The position numbers and the translations under genes were made by a program. From NCBI GenBank assembly GCA_035292505.1, contig DATDQA010000329.1, positions 1-11,310 on the forward strand: DNA of 11,310 nucleotides, given 5' to 3'. Source of the DNA: DATDQA01 sp035292505 (lineage in GTDB: Bacteria; Bacteroidota; Bacteroidia; Chitinophagales; Saprospiraceae). Numbering within the stretch: the first letter of the stretch is position 1; each line of letters starts with the position of its first letter. Below, in pieces: positions 1 to 5,522 of this stretch. The notes below the pieces were generated by a model. The model did not search any database and was not told the origin of the DNA. It was given only the letters and a program-made list of their open reading frames with translations.

Positions 1-2
1 AA

Positions 3-935
3 ATCGGCGCAAAAGTCCAACATGGAGGAATTCAGGGCGAATGGTTAAACAGCGACTTCGGCTATCAAATCACGCTCCTGTTCAATCCGGACGGAAGTGG
101 AATATTTGACGGTGAGGAATTCACATACACAACGCTGGGAAATACACTGTCTATGTCACAGGATAGCAAGACGACTGTATACTCCTTTCAGCTTCAGGGG
201 AACAAACTAACCCTTACGGAAGGGGACCTTGTTTCACCGGTGGCATTTACCCGGAAAGATGCAAAACCTGAGTTTTCTGATGCACCCAATGCAACACAAT
301 CTGATGCTCAATTACATGAAATCACCGGGGTGTGGTCAGGGAATGGTGAAACTATTGAATTCAAATCCGATGGCACGTGTATTTATCTGGGGCAGACTTT
401 TCCATACCTGATCTCTCAGGGGAATGTCACTTTTGTCACAACGCAGGGCAATATCATATTTGCATACGGCATACAGGGCGATCTGCTTTCTTTATCCGTG
501 AATGGCCAAAGCCTGACGTATACAAAGGGCACACACACAGGAACAATGACACAAAACCCACCATCTTCAGGAAATGGTTCGGTGTCTGGCGAACTAGTCG
601 GTCAATGGTGCTATATCGATGTGAATAGCTACAATCAGGGATCCAGTGCGTCAAGTCGCTGCATCACGCTCAACGCTGATGGTACGTATACCTATTTCAG
701 TGAAACATCACGAAGTGTTAACACTCCTGACTATTATGGTGGCACAAATGCACAGGAGTCAGACCGTGGTACGTGGTACGTGCAGGGAGATCGTATTTAT
801 TACAATTCTCAGACTACCGGCCAGGGATCATATCGGCTCGAAAAACGCAATCATCCGACGAATGTGAATGATCCGATGATCGTGCTCGATGGAGAAGCGT
901 ATGTGACTTCGACACAGAAGCCAGCGTGGAGGTAA
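3..935 (+). CDS. Secreted modular beta-rich protein, C-terminal part (5' truncated by window edge)
   Basis: The reading frame is open from position 3, so the real start lies outside the window; the first in-frame ATG at 153 falls inside a module and is not a credible start. The visible part has 311 codons. It contains at least three repeated units of the lipocalin-like type: one beginning GEWLNSDFGY (about base 42), a second beginning ITGVWSGNGETIEF (about base 321), and a third, larger one beginning GELVGQWCYIDV (about base 588). Each follows the pattern G-x-W, an aromatic strand, an NPDG/KSDG/NADG turn, then a strand with G-x-L-x-L. Short Ser/Thr/Gly/Pro-rich linkers separate the units (around PPSSGNGSVSG). 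No catalytic motif is visible. The composition suggests an exported protein, but the signal peptide would be outside the window. No precise function can be given. Confidence 0.85.
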   Translation: MGAKVQHGGIQGEWLNSDFGYQITLLFNPDGSGIFDGEEFTYTTLGNTLSMSQDSKTTVYSFQLQGNKLTLTEGDLVSPVAFTRKDAKPEFSDAPNATQSDAQLHEITGVWSGNGETIEFKSDGTCIYLGQTFPYLISQGNVTFVTTQGNIIFAYGIQGDLLSLSVNGQSLTYTKGTHTGTMTQNPPSSGNGSVSGELVGQWCYIDVNSYNQGSSASSRCITLNADGTYTYFSETSRSVNTPDYYGGTNAQESDRGTWYVQGDRIYYNSQTTGQGSYRLEKRNHPTNVNDPMIVLDGEAYVTSTQKPAWR

Positions 936-1239
936 CGTTTAACGTTAATGTTCAATCTGATTTCGGTCTGAAGATTGTCTGCCGTGCCAGTCCACAGGAC
1001 TTCCTGGGAGAGGCAGGTAAACCTTTTGGCGCCACCAGGCGGGGGCGTTACAAAAAACGGCAATAAAACGGTAGTATCTTTTGAGAATTCGTGTCTCGCG
1101 GATCATCTGTAGTCTACCTCCCGCAAGCTTCAAAACGTTTCCCGGTTCTCAGCTTTCGCAACCGAAGGATTTTTTTGGTGCCGGAAAGCAGCGTCAGTCA
1201 AGTCCGTATCAAATCCTTACAGCTTTCGCACCGTAGTAT
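936..1239. other. Intergenic region between convergent genes, with small repeats
   Basis: This 304-base stretch separates the ends of two convergent transcription units. I see no convincing gene: the minus-strand frames crossing it lack family resemblance and a plausible start. It holds a 10-bp palindrome TTAACGTTAA (939-948), a short hairpin AGTCC-ACA-GGACT (989-1001), and a repeat cluster around 1150-1230 listed separately. None of the hairpins is followed by a clean T-run on either strand, so no terminator is called. Confidence 0.6.
1150..1230. repeat. 11-bp direct repeat enclosing an 8-bp inverted repeat
   Basis: CAGCTTTCGCA occurs at 1150-1160 and again at 1220-1230. Between the copies lie AAGGATTT (1165-1172) and its reverse complement AAATCCTT (1211-1218), so the segment could form a long-looped stem bounded by direct repeats. 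It sits directly beyond the stop codon of the rhodanese gene, in the 3' region of the operon. The loop is too long for a typical intrinsic terminator. It may be a decayed interspersed element. Confidence 0.5.
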
Positions 1240-1563
1240 TTACGACAGCATCTCACCCACCAGGAGATAACCTGCCTCCTCCCATTCTTTCATGCCACCT
1301 GCAAAACGGCAGATATGCGCATAACCCATGAGTTCTAAAAGCTGATAAAGCAATACGCTCTTTTTACATGCCAGGTCGGTGCAGTAAACCACGATATCAT
1401 CATCTTTCTTCAACATTTTTTCAATGTCTTCTTTCCTGCATATATTGAGAGAGCCAGGAATATGTTTTGCACGAAACTTATTTTCTTCCATCGCATTGAT
1501 GAGGAGAAAAGGCTCTCGGGTATCAAGCCGCTGCTTTAGCTGCTGTGCATTAATGATATTCAT
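1240..1563 (-). CDS. Single-domain rhodanese-like sulfurtransferase
   Basis: A 107-residue cytoplasmic protein, the usual size of a stand-alone rhodanese domain. The rhodanese signature HIPGSLNI is at residues 34-41. The active-site loop follows a VVY strand: YCTDLACKKS, with the persulfide-forming cysteine predicted at C61 and a second cysteine at C66, a YCxxxxCxxS loop seen in many single-domain rhodaneses. The C-terminal FAGGMKEWEEAGY is also typical. Such enzymes carry sulfane sulfur as a cysteine persulfide. The ATG overlaps the stop of the preceding anti-sigma gene as ATGA, indicating translational coupling. It is the last gene of the six-gene operon, so it is probably co-expressed with the sigma factor and the TusA/DsrE carriers. 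The sulfur donor and acceptor are unknown. Confidence 0.92.
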   Translation of the reverse strand: MNIINAQQLKQRLDTREPFLLINAMEENKFRAKHIPGSLNICRKEDIEKMLKKDDDIVVYCTDLACKKSVLLYQLLELMGYAHICRFAGGMKEWEEAGYLLVGEMLS

Positions 1564-1829
1564 GCCGAATAAATTTTCGAAATCATTTCTTTCATGTTTC
1601 TTTTTGCCGCTTTTTTCTCAATTGATGTTATTTTTCTCATCGCAGATACTTTTGCCTTTAGCATTTGCTCGAATTCAATTCGTTCAAAGCAATGACGGCA
1701 ATCCGCGATGTGCTGCATCAATTCCACTTTGGCTTTGCCTTTGATGTAGTTATCCATAAAATCGCTAAACCGTCGTGCCGCTTCATCACAATCTATGGGC
1801 GAGACTTTATTTTTCTGCGTTTTATCCAT
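1560..1829 (-). CDS. Zinc-finger (zf-HC2/ZAS-type) anti-sigma factor
   Basis: An 89-residue soluble protein with the ZAS spacing C14-x25-H40-x3-C44-x2-C47, the arrangement that binds zinc in RsrA/ChrR-type anti-sigma factors. There is no transmembrane segment, so it is cytoplasmic, unlike many Bacteroidota FecR-type anti-sigma factors. The C-terminal half is lysine-rich and predicted helical, and would contact the sigma factor. It lies 48 bases after the ECF sigma gene and overlaps the rhodanese start by four bases, the normal order for a cognate sigma/anti-sigma pair. In characterised relatives, oxidation of the zinc-binding cysteines or loss of zinc releases the sigma factor; here that is inference from the motif. 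Confidence 0.88.
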   Translation of the reverse strand: MDKTQKNKVSPIDCDEAARRFSDFMDNYIKGKAKVELMQHIADCRHCFERIEFEQMLKAKVSAMRKITSIEKKAAKRNMKEMISKIYSA

Positions 1830-1877
1830 GTTCGTTCATTGATTTCCTGTATACATACGAGCTTCGAAGTTCATTTT

Positions 1878-2555
1878 TTATAAAACCGCCTCCTTTCCTG
1901 ACTGATGAATTTTAGTTTCGTCCTTTCCACAAGTGCAGGTATATTCGGGTTTTAACCTGGTTTTTCTTGATGAGATAATTCCATGTTCGAGTGCCTGTAA
2001 CCATAATTTCTTCTGCAAAAGACTACGTGCACGCGAGATGCGACTCCGTACTGTACCTATTGGGACCTGTAGGATCAGGGAAATTTCGGCATACGTAAAT
2101 TCCTCTATGTCACACAATACTAACGCATCACGAAATTCTCCAGGTAACTCATTGATCGCCTTATCAATTTGAATCTGCGTGAGATTGCTGATAAATTGTT
2201 TTTCAGGGTTGCCTTTTTCCACAAAATCACTTTTCGCGATTGCCTCAAATAAAGAGAAGCCATCCACATCGTCTTGCATGTCTTCTCCCGGTATACTTTC
2301 AATTTCTGCAATTCTTTTTCTGTGTCGGTAATTGCTGATGAACTGATTGTTGAGAATTCTGAACAACCACTGTTTGATTTTACTTTCATCCCGGACCCGG
2401 TTAAAATTCTCAAACGCCTTCATGAAGGTTTCGGAGACCAGATCGTCAGCATCAAAATTACTCCTGCATAAACTGAACGCAAACCGCTTTACAGCGCTGA
2501 AATGAATCAGGACAACACCGGAAAATCTTTTCTTTTTCTCTTCTGTTTGATTCAT
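1878..2555 (-). CDS. ECF-type RNA polymerase sigma factor with a CxC C-terminal tail
   Basis: The frame could begin at TTG (2558), but the adjacent ATG at 2555 is the better start, giving 225 residues. Region sigma-2 covers roughly residues 15-85, with DADDLVSETFMKAFENF and the IKQWLFRILNNQFISNYRH stretch typical of -10 recognition. Region sigma-4 is about 133-184, with the helix-turn-helix YAEISLILQVPIGTVRSRISRAR. After sigma-4 there is an unusual tail of about 40 residues containing CTC at 207-209. Such CxC tails are known from metal-responsive CorE-like sigma factors, though those have more cysteines. The gene follows the DsrE gene by 37 bases and precedes its zinc-finger anti-sigma factor. 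It most likely directs transcription from the GGAAC/CGTC promoter upstream of the operon's first gene. Confidence 0.93.
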   Translation of the reverse strand: MNQTEEKKKRFSGVVLIHFSAVKRFAFSLCRSNFDADDLVSETFMKAFENFNRVRDESKIKQWLFRILNNQFISNYRHRKRIAEIESIPGEDMQDDVDGFSLFEAIAKSDFVEKGNPEKQFISNLTQIQIDKAINELPGEFRDALVLCDIEEFTYAEISLILQVPIGTVRSRISRARSLLQKKLWLQALEHGIISSRKTRLKPEYTCTCGKDETKIHQSGKEAVL

Positions 2556-2592
2556 CAATAATGATTGAAGAGACTAAAGTAGAAAATGGACT

Positions 2593-2955
2593 CTAAATGG
2601 TACAGGAAATACTCCCTTTCACAAGTTCTTCTACAAGGTTTGCGGCCGTTACAATCTGTGCACCTTCAATTAAATCAGCTTCTGTGATCCCCCTTGGTTT
2701 CGTACACGCGCCGCAAGCCCATATTTTGCCTCCATTGGCAATAAATGAATTCATGATTTCTTTCAAAGAACTGAAGCCTTCTTTACTGACTTGTTCAGCA
2801 TAGCCTTTGGTGGCAATCCGGACACCTTCGATCGTAAGAAAAATGATCGCTTCCTGGTCAGCGGTCACTGCCACGTTTCCCACGATAAAAGGAAGAATCG
2901 CACGCTCAGCATCCTCTTTCCCGTACGTACAATGAATTAATAATGACTTTGACAT
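2593..2955 (-). CDS. DsrE-family small sulfur-carrier/sulfurtransferase-like protein
   Basis: A 120-residue protein of the DsrE/DsrF/TusD fold. It begins with a strand and loop (SLLIHCTYGKEDAERA), has a middle segment AIIFLTIEGVRIATKG, and carries the cysteine-bearing loop WACGACTKPRGI with C81 and C84. Further cysteines are C9 and C118, the latter third from the C-terminus. In this superfamily the loop cysteine accepts persulfide sulfur from TusA-like partners; the CxxC pair could also be redox active or bind metal. It sits 11 bases downstream of the TusA-like gene and just upstream of the ECF sigma gene. No DsrF or DsrH partner is present, so it does not form a classical DsrEFH set. The family call is firm, the exact partner is inferred. 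Confidence 0.88.
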   Translation of the reverse strand: MSKSLLIHCTYGKEDAERAILPFIVGNVAVTADQEAIIFLTIEGVRIATKGYAEQVSKEGFSSLKEIMNSFIANGGKIWACGACTKPRGITEADLIEGAQIVTAANLVEELVKGSISCTI

Positions 2956-2966
2956 GATGAAATTTT

Positions 2967-3203
2967 TTAAGATTGTTTCTTTTGAATATAAAATACAGTA
3001 TCGGTTGCGTTAATTTCGTTCGTTTCAAGCAAAGCGTGCCCGGTCAATCGACACCATGCCGGAATACCGATACGCGACGCTGGATCGTCATTAAATATCC
3101 CGATGACTTGTGCAGGCTCGATTTCTTTCATCGCCTTCTTTATTTCAGGAGTCAGATTGATGCAGGCAAGCCCCGAAGCCTTTAATTCTTTATCAGTTTT
3201 CAT
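2967..3203 (-). CDS. TusA-like sulfur-carrier protein (SirA/YeeD/TusA fold)
   Basis: A 78-residue protein matching the TusA fold and length. The N-terminal GLACINLTPEIKKAMKEI places C14 at the sulfur-carrying position before helix 1. The middle has the family's NDDPASRIGIPAWC (residues 38-51), and the protein ends in a strand, DTVFYIQKK. TusA proteins usually have Cys-Pro at the carrier site; here it is Cys-Ile, a departure seen by eye. A second cysteine, C51, precedes RLTGHALL. It begins only three bases after the methyltransferase stop codon and is followed 11 bases later by the DsrE-like gene, which supports a TusA-to-DsrE sulfur relay. It is probably not the housekeeping tRNA-thiolation TusA, because no other tus genes are present. 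Confidence 0.85.
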   Translation of the reverse strand: MKTDKELKASGLACINLTPEIKKAMKEIEPAQVIGIFNDDPASRIGIPAWCRLTGHALLETNEINATDTVFYIQKKQS

Positions 3204-3206
3204 CTT

Positions 3207-3992
3207 TTATTGTTTTTCAGCGAGTAACGAAACGCTTTTGACACCATACTGTTTTGCTGCACCCTTTGCCGACTTTGAAATAAACTCATAGGCAGGATTA
3301 TTGCGTACATATAAGACTTCCATGCCGGCTTTTTCAATGCTGTCTTTGTAAGTATCTTCCTGCCCTGCTCCACCTATACATGAAGCCCAAAGTGTCGAAT
3401 CACAGGTAATACTTTCTGGCAACTGGTGCTCAGTAACTATATCGGCAATGACCATTCTACCTTTTGGCTTTAATACTCTTGCGACCTCAGCAAACACTTT
3501 TTCCTTATCCGGACAAAGATTAATGACACCATTACTGATGACTACGTCAAAACTGGAATCGGCGAAAGGAAGCTGTTCAAGGTACCCTTTGGTGAATTTT
3601 ACATTTTCAAACATATCCTCATCTGCTAATCGGCTGGCTTTTTCCAACTGCTCGTCGGTCATATCAATGCCTGTAACTTGTCCGGTCTTTCCCACCTTTA
3701 ATGCGGTAATGAAGGTATCCATTCCCGAACCACTGCCAAGATCGAGAACCCGCTCACCTTCCTTAAAATTTGCGATATCACAGAAGTAACCCACCCCTGC
3801 AAAGGATTCGATAGAGGCGGCGGGGATTGAATCAAGGGATCCGCTTTCATACCCCAGCTTTTCGGCGAGAGGGCGTCCCATTTCAAAATGATATGCACCA
3901 TGAGGCTTCAATGCCACATCACGGTACATCTTCTTTACTTTTTGCTCCAGGTCGGAGGCATTTACTTTTTGAGAATGCAATGTTGATTCCAT
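3207..3992 (-). CDS. ArsM-like SAM-dependent methyltransferase
   Basis: A 261-residue class I methyltransferase. Motif I is VLDLGSGSG (82-90), the acidic end of strand 2 is TGIDMT (107-112), followed by FDVVISNGVINLCPDK (148-163) and an EVARVLKPKGRMVIAD stretch. The overall pattern, including INLxPDK and the LWASCIGGA segment with C205, is closest to arsenite methyltransferases. However, the cysteine normally just before motif I in ArsM (in a GCGNP-like context) is absent: the position reads GVGYF, with C71 nearby. Other cysteines are C160 and C197. It could therefore methylate arsenic, another metalloid or a thiol compound, or have lost metalloid activity. It is the first gene of the operon, directly behind the ECF promoter, and almost abuts the TusA-like gene. 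Confidence 0.88.
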   Translation of the reverse strand: MESTLHSQKVNASDLEQKVKKMYRDVALKPHGAYHFEMGRPLAEKLGYESGSLDSIPAASIESFAGVGYFCDIANFKEGERVLDLGSGSGMDTFITALKVGKTGQVTGIDMTDEQLEKASRLADEDMFENVKFTKGYLEQLPFADSSFDVVISNGVINLCPDKEKVFAEVARVLKPKGRMVIADIVTEHQLPESITCDSTLWASCIGGAGQEDTYKDSIEKAGMEVLYVRNNPAYEFISKSAKGAAKQYGVKSVSLLAEKQ

Positions 3993-4021
3993 TTAGACAA
4001 AGTTTTAGTGTTTGTTTACAA

Positions 4022-4049
4022 TTGACGCGGAGAGGAGCAAAAAGTTCCC
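4022..4049 (-). promoter_or_regulatory. ECF sigma promoter (GGAAC-N16-CGTC) for the six-gene operon
   Basis: On the minus strand, GGGAACTTTTT has its GGAAC core at 4048-4044. It is followed after exactly 16 bases by CGTCAA with CGTC at 4027-4024. This matches the GGAAC / CGTC consensus of many ECF sigma factors with normal spacing. Transcription would start near 4015, giving a leader of about 20-25 bases before the methyltransferase ATG at 3992. Scanning GGAAC occurrences in the window by eye, I found no other with CGTC at this distance. Autoregulation by the operon's own sigma factor is the natural inference. Confidence 0.72.
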
Positions 4050-4124
4050 GAAAGGAGTGAGAGGTTGGTAAGATAACGAAATGTCGGGCAAACCGAATGT
4101 CCTGACACGACGGTTTTGCTCCTC
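4032..4124. repeat. 11-bp inverted repeat overlapping the ECF promoter spacer
   Basis: GAGGAGCAAAA at 4032-4042 is repeated in inverted orientation as TTTTGCTCCTC at 4114-4124. The left arm lies inside the spacer between the -35 and -10 elements of the predicted ECF promoter; the right arm is about 70 bases upstream. It may be a regulator-binding pair or coincidence. A further small inverted repeat, ACCGG-AACA-CCGGT, lies at 4193-4206 in the same intergenic region. Confidence 0.4.
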
Positions 4125-4242
4125 GGTGTAATAGTCACCACTTTTCTGCAGTGCGTTTATCAGACAGTAATTGCCCTGTCATTCTCAATAAAACCGGAAC
4201 ACCGGTAACATCACCCAATACTCCTTACATCGCAAAGGACAC

Positions 4243-4548
4243 CTAAGGCCACATCTCATTCATCTTCTCCAGCCCTGCTTGTGCGAGATCCTGTGGAGAC
4301 ATATATGGCATAAATTCCACTTGCGCATCGAAATACAGGAAAAACGGTTCGGCATAAAAAGGAATCTGTGAAGGATTCTCTATATCAATGACTAAAATAC
4401 CGCCACGGCACCCGTTCTGCGCTGTAAAATACGCTGCTTTCGGCTTCAGCGTTTCGAGGATCTTCTGGAGTTTCGCTCCCGCTGTGCCATCTCTTACCGC
4501 TTGATTAAAATGTTGTGGGGGCATCTGGACTTTCATTAGCATTTGCAT
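4243..4548 (-). CDS. Small hypothetical protein of the VRDGTAG/YFTxxxGxRGG type
   Basis: The frame can be extended to a TTG at 4620, but the first ATG is at 4548, giving 101 residues that begin MQMLMKVQMP. Relatives I recall begin at this point with a beta strand, so this start is preferred; the ATG at 4542 is an alternative. Visible motifs are FNQAVRDGTAG, a helix KLQKILETLKPKAAYFTA, the glycine turn NGCRGG, the strand ILVIDI, and AEPFFLYFDAQVEFMPYMSPQDLAQAG. It looks like a small alpha/beta, dimeric ferredoxin-like-fold protein. Related sequences are often labelled 'panthothenate synthetase' in databases; I see no basis here for that activity. It is separated from the sigma operon by about 250 bases and is probably transcribed on its own. 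Confidence 0.78.
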   Translation of the reverse strand: MQMLMKVQMPPQHFNQAVRDGTAGAKLQKILETLKPKAAYFTAQNGCRGGILVIDIENPSQIPFYAEPFFLYFDAQVEFMPYMSPQDLAQAGLEKMNEMWP

Positions 4549-4718
4549 AAGACTACGTTTTAATAAGTGAAATAATTCGGAACCCAAAGGGGTGTAAACA
4601 ACGCTCTCAAGATATGACAATCTTAAATTGTGCTACGACAAAACTACTGGGTATTCCCGATTTCATCATCCTTTCAGTTTACAACTTAAACTGTTATCAT
4701 TTGTCATTTTGACTTTCT

Positions 4719-5147
4719 TCATTGCCGAAGCACATCGCCATTCCTGATCCAAACTGCCCTATTGAGATTTCTGTCCGCATTAATTGAAAATGGAAGTGAG
4801 ATCAGCGCACATGCCAGGCCACCGATAATCAATCCATCTCGCATCTGCGTTGAGTTCGTACTTAATGCAGCTATCTCTGCCACAAGTCCGGCTCCGGATA
4901 AAATGGTTCCTAGCATACGCTGTCTTTGATATCGCTTATATGTCACCATTGCTTCCCGGCTTATCTCCATCTCGCGTCTGAGATTTCCTCCCATAAATCC
5001 AATCGTATAGACCTGTTCATTCTTTACATAGGTATTCAGCCGCAGGTAAATCGTTTCTGTGCGGTAGGTTTCATTGAATTGGCCGGAAAGCGAAGAATTA
5101 ACAATTGCGAAGAGCAAAAGTGTTAAGATGGAAGGGGATGCTCTCAT
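4719..5147 (-). CDS. Exported small membrane-associated protein, hypothetical
   Basis: A 142-residue protein starting at a clear ATG. Residues 1-22 form a signal peptide with a hydrophobic core ILTLLLFAIV and a likely cleavage after SLSG. Two hydrophobic helices follow at about 79-97 and 105-122, separated by a short polar loop. The segment GGNLRREMEISREAMVTYKRYQ before the first helix is charged, and the protein ends with INADRNLNRAVWIRNGDVL. That layout (NLRREM, hydrophobic pair, RNLNRAVW) recurs in uncharacterised Bacteroidota proteins as I recall them. No catalytic residues are recognisable. It is monocistronic as far as can be seen, with a gene gap on both sides. Function unknown. Confidence 0.78.
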   Translation of the reverse strand: MRASPSILTLLLFAIVNSSLSGQFNETYRTETIYLRLNTYVKNEQVYTIGFMGGNLRREMEISREAMVTYKRYQRQRMLGTILSGAGLVAEIAALSTNSTQMRDGLIIGGLACALISLPFSINADRNLNRAVWIRNGDVLRQ

Positions 5148-5367
5148 CGTCTACGTCTTTTGTAAGAATGAACGCAGACTTATAATCTTATTGTGTCTCG
5201 CAAAGAAATTTATTTGCGACTGAGGTGACCACACAAACATAGTTCCAGAATCAATGCGATGTAATTCTGTGCAAATCAAAGTCAGAAATGAAGAAACTTT
5301 TATGTCCGCAAGGCATCTTTCTCTGTGGTATATCTATATACTTGGTTCTCATTCTCGCACCAAGCAG

Positions 5368-5430
5368 CGCACAACACACAACACTTAACGCGCAATACGT
5401 AACACGGATCTCGTAATACGCACTCAGCAT
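5368..5430. repeat. Degenerate heptanucleotide-period array 1 (nine units)
   Basis: The stretch can be divided into nine consecutive 7-mers with a loose consensus yrCGyAA: CGCACAA, CACACAA, CACTTAA, CGCGCAA, TACGTAA, CACGGAT, CTCGTAA, TACGCAC, TCAGCAT. The 7-base phase is kept without indels although the units diverge. Arrays of this kind occur in intergenic DNA of several bacterial groups. Confidence 0.65.
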
Positions 5431-5468
5431 CCTCGTCCGAACGAAGTTCATCCGGGCGCTGCGAGCGG

Positions 5469-5517
5469 CCATCATCCATCATCCATCATTCATCACCCAT
5501 CACCCATCACCCATGAA
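5469..5517. repeat. Heptanucleotide array 2 (CCATCAT/CCATCAC, six units plus a partial)
   Basis: Units are CCATCAT three times (5469-5489), TCATCAC (5490-5496), CCATCAC twice (5497-5510) and a final CCATGAA (5511-5517). It ends six bases before the stop codon of the DUF2911 gene, so it lies immediately 3' of that minus-strand gene. Perfect phase and near identity indicate a simple tandem repeat that may vary in copy number. Confidence 0.9.
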
Positions 5518-5522
5518 ACGCA

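Larger units (their letters stand above)
5148..5522. other. Intergenic region carrying two heptanucleotide-period arrays
   Basis: This 375-base stretch has no convincing gene. The minus-strand open frames that cross it translate the 7-bp-period arrays described separately, so they are treated as spurious. A short inverted repeat CTTGGT / ACCAAG lies at 5341-5346 and 5358-5363. No clear terminator is seen for either neighbouring gene. Confidence 0.65.

Noticed and set aside
153..935. ATG at 153 as the true start of the first gene
   Set aside because: The frame is open to the window edge and codes for another module before 153, so the gene begins outside the window.
945..1133. Minus-strand open frames between the first gene and the rhodanese gene
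   Set aside because: Low complexity of evidence: no motif, no start context, overlapping alternatives in two frames, and position in a gap between convergent genes.
4193..4206. ACCGG-AACA-CCGGT hairpin as terminator or operator
   Set aside because: Arms of only five bases and no T-run or known binding consensus; mentioned only as a minor repeat.
4549..4620. N-terminal extension of the small hypothetical protein from TTG 4620
   Set aside because: The added 24 residues do not resemble the family start, and an ATG at 4548 begins directly before the first strand.
5251..5475. Minus-strand open frames of 60-74 codons across the heptamer arrays
   Set aside because: Their translations (for example YEIRVTYCALSVVCCALL) are by-products of a 7-bp-period repeat and lack a plausible domain or start context.
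5148..5522. CRISPR array
   Set aside because: The repeats are 7 bases long and contiguous, with no spacers and no cas genes in the window.
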